From DASSKP01 sp035695045 (GTDB lineage Bacteria > Actinomycetota > Actinomycetes > JAFAQI01): a stretch of DNA of 64,000 bases. Below the pieces are notes generated by a model. The model had not been told where the DNA came from, did not search any database, and was given only the letters and a program-made list of their open reading frames with translations. The stretch covers positions 1-64,000 of the forward strand of contig DASSEX010000027.1 in assembly GCA_035695045.1 (NCBI GenBank). The letters are read 5' to 3'. Made by a program: the position numbers and the translations under genes. This document shows positions 50,208 to 58,058 of the stretch, in pieces; positions within the stretch are counted from its first letter, which is position 1; the number at the start of each line of letters is the position of its first letter.

Positions 50208-51388
50208 CGAGCGGCTTGACGGACGCCGAGCGAGCAGCGACCGCGACCTTGTTGCGCATCGCCGAGCCCGGCAGCCCCGCGCTGGCGCGCTTCGTGCGGG
50301 AGCACGGTGTGCTCGCCGCCGTCGAGGCGGTGCGTGCCGGCGCGGCCTTCGGTGGCATGGACGTGGACGCCCTTCGTCATCGACTGACGCATGCGTCAGG
50401 AGAACGGGACATCGAACGCGCCCAAGCCGTCGGCGCGCGTCTCGTCTGCCCGGGTGATGCCGACTGGCCCGCAGCGCTCGAGGACCTGCGATGGGTCGAT
50501 CGCGACTGCATCGGCGTGTGGGCGCGCGGACCGCTGCGGCTGCCCGACGTCTCCGAGCGCTCCGTCGCCATCGTCGGCACTCGCGTCGCCACGGACTACG
50601 GCGCTCATGTGGCCGCGGAGCTCGCCGGCGGCCTCGCCGAGCGTGGTTGGGCGGTCGTGTCCGGTCTCGCCTATGGCATCGACGGGGTCGCCCACCGGGC
50701 CGCGCTCGCTTCCGGCGGCCCCACCGTCGCTGTGCTGGCCTGCGGCGTCGATGTTCCATACCCGTCCGGGCACCGCAGCCTCTACGAGCGCATCGTGGAC
50801 GAAGGGCTGGTGATCACGGAGCACCCACCCGGAGCTGCTCCGCAGCGACCGCGCTTCCTGGTCCGCAACCGCGTCATCGCCGCCTTGTCCCTCGGCACGG
50901 TGGTCGTCGAGGCAGCGTTGCGAAGCGGTGCGCGCTCGACGGCGACACACGCCGGGTTGCTCAACCGTCATCTGATGGTCGTGCCCGGGCCGATCACGAG
51001 CGCGACTTCGGCCGGCTGCCATCAGTTGCTGCGGGACCGACCGGACGCCGTCGTCGTGACCCGCGCCGAGGAGATCATCGAGCAGTGTGGGCACATGGGC
51101 GAGCTCGCGGCCCGGGTGACCGGACCGGCCACGGTGCGCGATGCGCTCGGTCCGACGGTCGGTCGGGTGTTCGAGGGCGTCCCGGTCCGACGGGCGAGTT
51201 CGGTGGCGTCCATCGCCGCGACGGCCGGGGTGAGTGTCGAGGTGGCCGGCGCAGCGCTCGCCGCTCTTGCGGCGGCCGGTCTCGTCGAGGTGACCACCGG
51301 CGGCTGGGCGATGACCACGGCCGGCCGCTCGGACCGAAGAGCCCGTGCCCGGCCGTCCACGGGGGAGCTGCCGTACGACGACTGGTGA
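50204..51388 (+). CDS. dprA: DNA processing protein DprA
   Basis: Loads RecA on incoming single-stranded DNA. 394 residues: N-terminal SAM-like region, then the Rossmann-like core SVAIVGTRVATDYGAHVAAEL, SGLAYGIDGVAHRAAL, PSGHRSLYERIV and RFLVRNRVIAALS, and a C-terminal winged-helix-like domain (VASIAATAGVSVEVAGAALAAL). ATG 50204 overlaps comM by four bases, so comM and dprA are coupled. Competence itself is not shown in most actinobacteria, so the physiological role is open. Confidence 0.95.
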   Translation: MTSGLTDAERAATATLLRIAEPGSPALARFVREHGVLAAVEAVRAGAAFGGMDVDALRHRLTHASGERDIERAQAVGARLVCPGDADWPAALEDLRWVDRDCIGVWARGPLRLPDVSERSVAIVGTRVATDYGAHVAAELAGGLAERGWAVVSGLAYGIDGVAHRAALASGGPTVAVLACGVDVPYPSGHRSLYERIVDEGLVITEHPPGAAPQRPRFLVRNRVIAALSLGTVVVEAALRSGARSTATHAGLLNRHLMVVPGPITSATSAGCHQLLRDRPDAVVVTRAEEIIEQCGHMGELAARVTGPATVRDALGPTVGRVFEGVPVRRASSVASIAATAGVSVEVAGAALAALAAAGLVEVTTGGWAMTTAGRSDRRARARPSTGELPYDDW

Positions 51389-51445
51389 CCGCGGCACGCC
51401 GACCGGGTCCTTGACCCGGCCCTCGCATCGGCGCAGCGTGACCGG

Positions 51446-52402
51446 GTGACCGAGCCGGTGGAGGGCGATCCCGCGGATGTGCGCGCGGACGCCGGCGGCG
51501 CGCAGGATGCGCACGATGCGCTTCTCGCCGCCTTCGCCGACCACTTGGCGCTCGAGCGCAACCTGTCGTCGCACACCGTCCGGGCCTACCTCGGCGACGT
51601 CGCGGGGTTGCTCGACCACGCGAGGCGGATGGGCATCACCGACCTGGACCGGTTGGACGTGCGCGCGATGCGCTCGTGGCTGGCCCGGTTGCACACCCAG
51701 GGAGCGAGCCGCGCGACCCTCGCCCGGCGATCATCGGCGGCGCGGGTGTTCACCGCCTGGGCGCACCGGCGTGGTCTGCTCAGCACGGATCCCGGCGCCG
51801 GCCTGAGCGCGCCGAAGAGCCAGCGGCACCTCCCGGAGGTTCTGCGTCCCGACGAGGCTGCGGCCGTACTGGACCAGGTGACCACGGATGACACCGTGGT
51901 CGGGCTGCGCGACCGCACTCTGCTGGAGCTTCTCTACGCCAGTGGCGCCCGGGTGAGCGAGCTCTGCGGGCTCGACGTGGGAGACGTCGATCTCGAGCGC
52001 CACACCGTGCGGGTCGTCGGCAAGGGCGACAAGGAGCGGGTCGTCCCGATCGGGATCCCGGCGGTGCGTGCCATCGACGACTGGCTCGCGCGAGGGCGTC
52101 CGACGCTGCTCACCAGGGCCAGCGGTCCCGCGCTGCTGCTGGGGATGCGTGGCGGTCGGCTCGATCCGCGCACGGCTCGGCGGGTCGTCCACCAGCGGCT
52201 ACGCGCGGTGCCCGGGCTGCCCGATCTGGGGCCGCACGGCCTGCGGCATTCGGCGGCGACCCATCTGCTCGAGGGTGGAGCTGACCTAAGGACCGTTCAG
52301 GAGTTGCTAGGTCACGCTACGCTCGCAACTACCCAGATCTACACCCATGTGTCCATCGAACGACTGAGGGCCACCTATGAGCGGGCGCACCCCCGAGCGT
52401 GA
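51446..52402 (+). CDS. xerC: Tyrosine recombinase XerC
   Basis: Resolves chromosome dimers at dif with XerD. 318 residues. The N-terminal SAM-like domain starts LALERNLSSHTVRAYLGDV. The catalytic set is visible: Arg in GARVSEL, Lys in GKGDKERVV, HGLRHSAATHLLEGG, LGHATLATTQIYTH with nucleophile Tyr299. GTG 51446. It is located between dprA and whiG, its usual actinobacterial place, so this is the housekeeping Xer protein rather than an integrase. Confidence 0.92.
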   Translation: MTEPVEGDPADVRADAGGAQDAHDALLAAFADHLALERNLSSHTVRAYLGDVAGLLDHARRMGITDLDRLDVRAMRSWLARLHTQGASRATLARRSSAARVFTAWAHRRGLLSTDPGAGLSAPKSQRHLPEVLRPDEAAAVLDQVTTDDTVVGLRDRTLLELLYASGARVSELCGLDVGDVDLERHTVRVVGKGDKERVVPIGIPAVRAIDDWLARGRPTLLTRASGPALLLGMRGGRLDPRTARRVVHQRLRAVPGLPDLGPHGLRHSAATHLLEGGADLRTVQELLGHATLATTQIYTHVSIERLRATYERAHPRA

Positions 52403-52454
52403 TCCGGCTGGCGTGGCTGACGCCGGCACGACGCTCGCGGGGCAGAATGGGCAC

Positions 52455-53303
52455 GTGGGGGACTCACGCTCCGTGACCGACGTCGCTGCCGACGATGCCG
52501 AGGCGCTGGCTGCAGAGAAGGCGGCCGAGGCGGCATCCGTCGAAGCAGCGATCGCTGAGCTGTGGCGCGACTTCAAGGACAGCGGTGACCCGCGACTGCG
52601 CGAGCGGCTGATCCTTCACTACTCACCTCTGGTGAAGTACGTCGCCGGCCGGGTCGGGGTGGGCCTCCCGCCGAACATCGAGCAGGCGGACCTCGTCTCC
52701 TACGGCATCTTCGGGCTCATCGACGCGATCGAGAAGTTCGACATCAGCCGAGCGATCAAGTTCGAGACTTACGCGATCAGCCGCATCAAGGGCGCGATCA
52801 TCGACGAGCTCCGGGCGATCGACTGGATCCCGCGCTCGGTCCGCTACAAGGCGCGCGAGGTCGAGAAGGCCTACGCCGCTCTGGAAGGCCGGCTGCACCG
52901 CACGCCGACCGAGGCCGAGGTCGCCGGCGAGCTCGGGATCAGCCTGGACGACCTGCACACGATCTTCAGCCAGGTGTCGTTCGTCAACGTCATCGCGCTC
53001 GACGAGCTGCTCAACGTCGGCGGCGAGCGCGGCGACAAGATGTCGCTCGTCGACACGCTCGAGGACACGAAGGCAGAGGACCCGGTCGCTGCGTTCGAGA
53101 CGGAGGAGACGAAGTTTCTCCTCGCGCGCGCGATCAACACCCTGCCCGAGCGCGAGAAGATCGTCGTCACCCTCTACTACTACGAAGGCCTGACCCTCGC
53201 GGAGATCGGGCAGGTGCTCGGCGTCACCGAGAGCCGGATCTGTCAGATGCACACGAAAGCGGTGCTGCAGCTGCGCGGCAAGCTCGCCGACCAGCGCGAC
53301 TGA
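52455..53303 (+). CDS. whiG: RNA polymerase sigma factor WhiG/FliA type
   Basis: Sigma-28-type factor; in Streptomyces WhiG starts spore formation in aerial hyphae and in motile actinobacteria relatives drive flagellar genes. Region 2 is LRERLILHYSPLVKYVAGRVGVGLPP...SYGIFGLIDAIEKFD; region 3 is RTPTEAEVAGELGIS; region 4 is LPEREKIVVTLYYYEGLTLAEIGQVLGVTESR. I chose GTG 52455 (282 residues, close to Streptomyces WhiG), six bases after CAGAAT; ATG 52377, inside xerC, would add 26 residues. The 3' 80 bases overlap the convergent peptidase gene. Confidence 0.9.
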   Translation: MGDSRSVTDVAADDAEALAAEKAAEAASVEAAIAELWRDFKDSGDPRLRERLILHYSPLVKYVAGRVGVGLPPNIEQADLVSYGIFGLIDAIEKFDISRAIKFETYAISRIKGAIIDELRAIDWIPRSVRYKAREVEKAYAALEGRLHRTPTEAEVAGELGISLDDLHTIFSQVSFVNVIALDELLNVGGERGDKMSLVDTLEDTKAEDPVAAFETEETKFLLARAINTLPEREKIVVTLYYYEGLTLAEIGQVLGVTESRICQMHTKAVLQLRGKLADQRD

Positions 53304-53865
53304 GCCCGCCTGCGGCGGCCAGGGCCGCCAGAGCCGGCGTTGCCGGCGGCAGCTGCTCGCCGTCACCGTGGAGAGGCCACAAGCGCACCTTCGCGGCGCC
53401 GACCAGCGACAGCGGGTCGAGGTAGGTCGTCCCTCGTCGCAGCCCCCAGTGCAGACACGCGGCCGGCGCGCAGTGGCTGCCCACGCGGGTCAGCCGCCCG
53501 ATCGGCTGGCCGTTGCGGACATGCTGACCCGCACGAACGAGAGGCCGCACCGGTTCGTAGGTCGTCAGCAGGCCATCCGTGAGCAGGATCGAGACGACGT
53601 CCACGCCCGCGATGCGCCCGACGAAGTGCACGACGCCGTCGCCGGTGGACCGCACGCGCTCATGCGGTCGGCCGAGCAGATCGACGCCGCGGTGACCGGG
53701 CTGCCACGCCTGCGCCGGCGGAGCGAAGCCGCGCACCACCTCCGCCTGCCCGGCGAGCGGCCAGCCGCGGCGCGGCTGCGGCTGCGCGCCGGAGGCCGGG
53801 CTCGCCCAGAGTGCGGCCGCCGTCACCGCCAGGCCGAGCGTGCAGAGCCGTCGTACGGGTCCCAT
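53224..53865 (-). CDS. Secreted M23 (LytM) family metallopeptidase
   Basis: 213 residues. Signal peptide at residues 1-26 (LCTLGLAVTAAALWASPASG). The LytM core has HRGVDLLG with the first zinc ligands, a GDGVVHFVGRIAGVDVV strand, TTYEPVRPLVRAGQHVRNGQPIG, and ACLHWGLRRGTTYLDPLSL, where the usual HxH is CxH, as I recall from actinobacterial homologues at this locus. It probably acts on peptidoglycan outside the membrane. The C-terminal 27 residues are encoded antisense to the end of whiG. ATG 53865. Confidence 0.85.
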   Translation of the reverse strand: MGPVRRLCTLGLAVTAAALWASPASGAQPQPRRGWPLAGQAEVVRGFAPPAQAWQPGHRGVDLLGRPHERVRSTGDGVVHFVGRIAGVDVVSILLTDGLLTTYEPVRPLVRAGQHVRNGQPIGRLTRVGSHCAPAACLHWGLRRGTTYLDPLSLVGAAKVRLWPLHGDGEQLPPATPALAALAAAGGLSRAGRRACRAAAAPLSCASDRSGSR

Positions 53866-53930
53866 CGGCGCAGCATCGTGCCCGCGCAGCGGGCGCGCAT
53901 CGGCGCGTCGCGCGCCTGTGCACGCCCGCG

Positions 53931-53936
53931 TACACT
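53931..53936 (+). promoter_or_regulatory. Candidate -10 of rpsB
   Basis: TACACT in the 237-base region upstream of rpsB, with no good -35 at 17-18 bases. If used, the mRNA would have an unusually long leader of about 160 bases that includes the hairpin described next. Confidence 0.35.
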
Positions 53937-53982
53937 GTGGACAGCGGTTCACCTCGGTGAGCCGACTTCGCACGCCACCAGA

Positions 53983-54007
53983 CCGTCCGTGAACTTCAGT
54001 CGGACGG
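53983..54007 (+). other. Hairpin in the rpsB leader
   Basis: CCGTCCG (53983-53989) pairs with CGGACGG (54001-54007) around an 11-base loop. A second possible pairing of GGCGCA (from 54007) with TGCGCC (about 54038-54043) follows. Such paired structure before a ribosomal protein gene may be an autoregulatory leader, but no known rpsB leader motif is recognised. Confidence 0.4.
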
Positions 54008-54102
54008 GGCGCAACGGCTGGTCCCTCCGGGGTCCGGTGCGCCGGCGGCGTCAGGGCTGCGGCCATCCGGCTGCGGCGACAACCGAACAGGAAGGCACCA
54101 CC

Positions 54103-54960
54103 ATGGCCGTCGTCACGATGCGCCAGCTGCTCGAGAGCGGTGTCCACTTCGGGCATCAGACCCGGCGCTGGAACCCGAAGATGAAGCGCTTCATCTTCAC
54201 GGAGCGCAACGGCATCTACATCATCGATCTCCAGCAGTCGCTGTCCTACATCGACCGCGCCTACGACTTCGTCAAGGAGACCGTGGCGCACGGCGGCAGC
54301 GTGCTCTTCGTGGGCACCAAGAAGCAGGCGCAGGACGCCATCGCCGAACAGGCGACGAGGGTCGACATGCCCTACGTCAACCAGCGGTGGCTCGGCGGCA
54401 TGCTCACCAACTTCTCCACGGTCTACAAGCGGCTCCAGCGGCTGAAGGAGCTGGAGATGCGCGAGCAGACCGGTGGGCTGCACGTGACGACCAAGAAGGA
54501 AGCGCTGCACCTCTCCCGCGAGAAGGAGAAGCTCGAGCGCACCCTCGGCGGTATCCGCAACATGCAGAAGCTGCCGAGCGCGGTCTGGGTCGTCGACACC
54601 AAGAAGGAGCACATCGCCGTCGCCGAGGCGCGCAAGCTGCGCATCCCGGTGATCGCGATCCTCGACACCAACTGCGACCCCGACGAGGTCGACTACCCGA
54701 TCCCGGGCAACGACGACGCCATTCGCAGCGTCGCGACGCTGACCCGGGTCATCGCCGACGCTGTCGCCGAGGGCACCATCGCCCGGGCGGGCGCGGCCAC
54801 GGAGGGCGACGAGAAGCCGGAGACGGCTCCGGGCGCGGACGAGCCGTTGGCCGACTGGGAGCGCGAGCTGCTCCAGGGTGACGCCGCTGCCGCTCCGGCC
54901 GCGGAGGCGGCACCGGCCGCAGACGCGACGCCTGCGGGCGACGCGCCGGCCCAGAGCTGA
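54103..54960 (+). CDS. rpsB: 30S ribosomal protein S2
   Basis: 285 residues. The S2 core covers residues 1 to about 235 (MRQLLESGVHFGHQTRRWNPKMKRFIFTERNGIYIIDLQQ, RWLGGMLTNFSTV, AVAEARKLRIPVIAILDTNCDPDEVDYPIPGNDDAIRS). A 45-residue acidic Ala-rich tail follows. ATG 54103 with AGGAAGG upstream. Followed by tsf after 61 bases. Confidence 0.97.
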   Translation: MAVVTMRQLLESGVHFGHQTRRWNPKMKRFIFTERNGIYIIDLQQSLSYIDRAYDFVKETVAHGGSVLFVGTKKQAQDAIAEQATRVDMPYVNQRWLGGMLTNFSTVYKRLQRLKELEMREQTGGLHVTTKKEALHLSREKEKLERTLGGIRNMQKLPSAVWVVDTKKEHIAVAEARKLRIPVIAILDTNCDPDEVDYPIPGNDDAIRSVATLTRVIADAVAEGTIARAGAATEGDEKPETAPGADEPLADWERELLQGDAAAAPAAEAAPAADATPAGDAPAQS

Positions 54961-55021
54961 CCACAGGACCCACGTACGACGGCGGACGATGACGTCCGTC
55001 TCGAGCCGAAGGACAGACGAG

Positions 55022-55837
55022 ATGGCGATCAGCGCTGCTGACGTGAAGAAGCTCCGCGACGCGACCGGCGCCGGGATGATGGACGCCAAGCGCGCGCTGG
55101 AGGAGGCCGAGGGCGACTTCGACAAGGCCACCGAGATCCTCCGGGTCAAGTACGCCGCGAAGGTGCAGAAGCGCGGCGCCGAGCGCAGCGCGAGTGCGGG
55201 ACTCGTCGCGGCCGCCGAGGGCGCGCTGGTCGAGCTCAACTGCGAGACCGACTTCGTCGCGAAGAACGAGGAGTTCATCCAGCTCGCGAACGACATCGTC
55301 GCGCACGCGGCGGCGGTCAAGCCGGCCGACCGCGACGCGCTGCTCGCCTCCGCGCTCGCCGACGGCAAGACCGTCGCGGAGAACATCGAGGCCCTCGCGG
55401 CGACGATCGGCGAGAAGCTCGAACTCGGTCGCGTGGTCGTGTTCGACGGGCAGGTCGCGTCGTACATGCACCGTCGGGCGAGCGACCTGCCGCCGGCCAT
55501 CGGCGTCCTCGTCGAGTTCGACGGTGACGACGTGGAGACCGCTCGCGGTGTCGCGATGCAGATCGCCTCGCTTCGCGCGCAGTACCTCACCCGCGAGGAC
55601 GTGCCCGAAGACGTCGTCGACAACGAGCGTCGTATCGCCGAGGCGACCGCCCGCGAGGAGGGCAAGCCGGAGCAGGCGCTGCCGAAGATCGTCGAGGGCA
55701 GGGTCAACGGGTTCTTCAAGGACGTCGTTCTCGTCGACCAGCCGTACGTGCGCGACAACAAGAAGACGGTGAAGCAGGTGCTCGGCGAGGCCGGCGTCAC
55801 GCTCAAGCGCTTCGCGCGCTTCGAAGTCGGCGCATAG
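55022..55837 (+). CDS. tsf: Elongation factor Ts
   Basis: Nucleotide exchange factor for EF-Tu. 271 residues. AADVKKLRDATGAGMMDAKRAL is the N-terminal UBA-like domain, VELNCETDFVAKNEEFIQLA the TDFV motif of the core, and QPYVRDNKKTVKQVL closes the dimerisation region. ATG 55022 follows GAAGGA. A structured gap separates it from pyrH. Confidence 0.97.
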   Translation: MAISAADVKKLRDATGAGMMDAKRALEEAEGDFDKATEILRVKYAAKVQKRGAERSASAGLVAAAEGALVELNCETDFVAKNEEFIQLANDIVAHAAAVKPADRDALLASALADGKTVAENIEALAATIGEKLELGRVVVFDGQVASYMHRRASDLPPAIGVLVEFDGDDVETARGVAMQIASLRAQYLTREDVPEDVVDNERRIAEATAREEGKPEQALPKIVEGRVNGFFKDVVLVDQPYVRDNKKTVKQVLGEAGVTLKRFARFEVGA

Positions 55838-55840
55838 TTC

Positions 55841-55877
55841 CGCGCGACGTCGTTCGCTCCGCTCACGAGCTCGCGCG
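55841..55877 (+). terminator. Hairpin between tsf and pyrH
   Basis: CGCGCGA (55841-55847) pairs with TCGCGCG (55871-55877), and inside it TCGT (55850-55853) pairs with ACGA (55865-55868) across a 2x2 internal loop; the terminal loop has 11 bases. It begins three bases after the tsf stop without a U-tract. It may be a terminator or an attenuator lowering pyrH relative to rpsB-tsf. Confidence 0.5.
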
Positions 55878-55915
55878 AGACACAAGAGCAAGACCCGACG
55901 AGGAGGAGGTTGGAC

Positions 55916-56665
55916 ATGGATGTGACCCCTCCTCAGTGGAACCGCGTGCTGCTGAAGCTGTCGGGTGAGGCGTTCGCCGGCGGCGCGAGCCTGGGCATCG
56001 ACCCGTCAACGGTTTCGTCGATCGCGCGGCAGGTTGCCGACGTCGTCCGCAGTGGCGTGCAGGTGGCGATCGTGGTCGGTGGCGGCAACATGTTCCGCGG
56101 CGCACTGCTCGCGCAACGCGGCGTCGACCGGCCGCGCGCCGACTACATGGGGATGCTCTCCACCGTCATCAACTGCCTCGCGCTGCAGGACTTCCTGGAG
56201 AAGGAAGGCATCGAGACGCGCGTGCAGACCGCGATCACGATGGGTCAGGTTGCCGAGCCCTACGTGCCGCGTCGCGCCATCCGACACCTCGAAAAGGGCC
56301 GCGTCGTCATCTTCGGCGCCGGTCTGGGTGCCCCGTTCTTCTCGACCGACACGACCGCCGCGCAGCGTGCGCTCGAGATCGGTGCACAGGTGCTGCTGAT
56401 GGCGAAGACGGTCGATGGCGTGTACGACGCCGACCCCAAGACGTCGCCGTCGGCGAAGAAGTTCGACGTCCTCGGCTATGCCGACGTGCTTCGTCTCGGG
56501 CTGAAGGTCGCGGATGCGACGGCCATCAGCCTGTGCATGGACAACAACCTGCCGATCGTGGTGTTCGACCTGCTCGCGGACGGCAACATCGCGCGTGCCG
56601 TCGCCGGTGAGAGGATCGGCACGCTGGTCTCGACGACCGCGAGCAGCGTGGAGGAGACACCGTGA
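55916..56665 (+). CDS. pyrH: Uridylate kinase (UMP kinase)
   Basis: Hexameric bacterial UMP kinase. 249 residues from ATG 55916, with a GGAGGAGG run a few bases upstream (TTG 55910 would abut it). LLKLSGEAFAGG, VGGGNMFRGA, RGVDRPRADYMGMLSTVIN and DGVYDADPKTSPSAKKFD are family signatures. It overlaps frr by four bases. Confidence 0.97.
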   Translation: MDVTPPQWNRVLLKLSGEAFAGGASLGIDPSTVSSIARQVADVVRSGVQVAIVVGGGNMFRGALLAQRGVDRPRADYMGMLSTVINCLALQDFLEKEGIETRVQTAITMGQVAEPYVPRRAIRHLEKGRVVIFGAGLGAPFFSTDTTAAQRALEIGAQVLLMAKTVDGVYDADPKTSPSAKKFDVLGYADVLRLGLKVADATAISLCMDNNLPIVVFDLLADGNIARAVAGERIGTLVSTTASSVEETP

Positions 56666-57219
56666 TCGACGAGACGATGTTCGAGGCCGAGGAAAAGATG
56701 GAGAAGGCCGTGCACGTGCTGCGCGAGGACCTCGCGACGGTGCGCACCGGCCGCGCGTCTCCGCAGATGTTCCAGAAGATCGTCGTCGACTACTACGGTG
56801 CCCCGACGCCGGTGAACCAGCTCGCGTCGTTCCACGTGCCGGAGCCGCGGATGGCGGTCATCACGCCTTACGACAAGTCGTCGCTCGGAGCGATCGAGAA
56901 GGCCGTGCGCGACAGCGACCTCGGCGTCAACCCCACCAACGACGGCAACGTCATCCGCGTGGTCTTCCCGCAGCTGACCGAGGAGCGGCGCAAGGACCTC
57001 ATCAAGGTCGCGCGCCACAAGGCGGAAGAGGGCCGCGTCTCGATCCGCAACATCCGCCGGCACGCGAAGGACACTCTCGACAAGCTCGCCCGCGACGGTG
57101 AGGTCGGCGAGGACGACGTCGCCCGCGCCGAGAAGGAGCTCGAGAAGCTCACCCACAAGTACGTCGAGCAGGCCGACGAGGCGCTCAAGCACAAGGAAGC
57201 CGAGCTGCTCGAAGTCTGA
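56662..57219 (+). CDS. frr: Ribosome recycling factor
   Basis: 185 residues, the usual length. EKAVHVLREDLATVRTGRASPQMFQKIVVDYYG and VARHKAEEGRVSIRNIRRHAKDTL are the two halves of the helical domain, with the beta domain between. GTG 56662 overlaps pyrH (GTGA); its stop overlaps the cdsA start by one base. Confidence 0.97.
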   Translation: MIDETMFEAEEKMEKAVHVLREDLATVRTGRASPQMFQKIVVDYYGAPTPVNQLASFHVPEPRMAVITPYDKSSLGAIEKAVRDSDLGVNPTNDGNVIRVVFPQLTEERRKDLIKVARHKAEEGRVSIRNIRRHAKDTLDKLARDGEVGEDDVARAEKELEKLTHKYVEQADEALKHKEAELLEV

Positions 57220-58058
57220 TGACAGACCTTCAGGAGGCACCCCCCAGCGGGCGCGCCGGGCGCAACCTTCCGGTCGCGATCGCGGTCGGACTGGGCCTTG
57301 GTGCGCTCGTCCTCGGCACCCTCTACACCGTCAAGGCGGCGTTTCTCGGCGTCGTCGTCGCCGCGATCCTCGTCGGGCTCTGGGAGATCGTGCGCTCCCT
57401 GCACAACAAGGAGATGCGCGCTCCGTTCATCCCTCTCGCGGCGGGCACCTGCTGTCTGCTGATCCTCGCGTACACGAACGGTCGCGAGGCGATGACGGTT
57501 GCCGCGCTGCTGACCGGCCTCGCCGTGGTCGTCTGGCGCCTGGCCGAGGGGGCGCGCGGCCTGCTCGCGGACATCGCCGCGGGGTTGATGACGCTCGCCT
57601 ACGTCCCGTTCCTCGCCGGGTTCGCCGCACTGATGCTCGCCCCGCACGACGGTGCCCGCCGGGTCACGGCCTTCATCGCGACGGTCGTCGCGAGCGACGT
57701 GGGCGGCTACGCACTCGGTGTGGTCGCCGGACGCCATCTGCTCGCACCGCAGATCAGCCCGAAGAAGTCGTGGGAGGGTCTCGCCGGCTCGGTGCTCGCG
57801 TGTGCGCTCTGCGGAAGCCTCATCCTGACGCTGCTCCTCCACGTCGCGTGGTGGAAGGGCGTCCTGTTCGGCCTCGCCACGGTCGCAACCGCCACCGTCG
57901 GTGACCTCGGCGAGTCGATGATCAAGCGCGACCTCGGCATCAAGGACATGGGTCACGTCCTGCCCGGCCACGGCGGTCTCATGGATCGGCTCGACTCGTT
58001 GCTGCCGACCGCGCCGGTCGCCTGGGCGCTGCTGGTCGTCTTCGTCCCGGTCCACTGA
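57219..58058 (+). CDS. cdsA: Phosphatidate cytidylyltransferase
   Basis: Makes CDP-diacylglycerol, the precursor of phospholipids. 279 residues with about eight membrane helices. SPKKSWEGLAGS and the C-terminal signature KRDLGIKDMGHVLPGHGGLMDRLDSLL are diagnostic. ATG 57219. The stop overlaps the probable CTG start of the next gene. Confidence 0.95.
   Translation: MTDLQEAPPSGRAGRNLPVAIAVGLGLGALVLGTLYTVKAAFLGVVVAAILVGLWEIVRSLHNKEMRAPFIPLAAGTCCLLILAYTNGREAMTVAALLTGLAVVVWRLAEGARGLLADIAAGLMTLAYVPFLAGFAALMLAPHDGARRVTAFIATVVASDVGGYALGVVAGRHLLAPQISPKKSWEGLAGSVLACALCGSLILTLLLHVAWWKGVLFGLATVATATVGDLGESMIKRDLGIKDMGHVLPGHGGLMDRLDSLLPTAPVAWALLVVFVPVH

Noticed and set aside
51446..52402. Tyrosine recombinase as evidence of an integrated element
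   Set aside because: The sequence and the dprA-xerC-whiG context identify housekeeping XerC; there are no att repeats or phage genes nearby.
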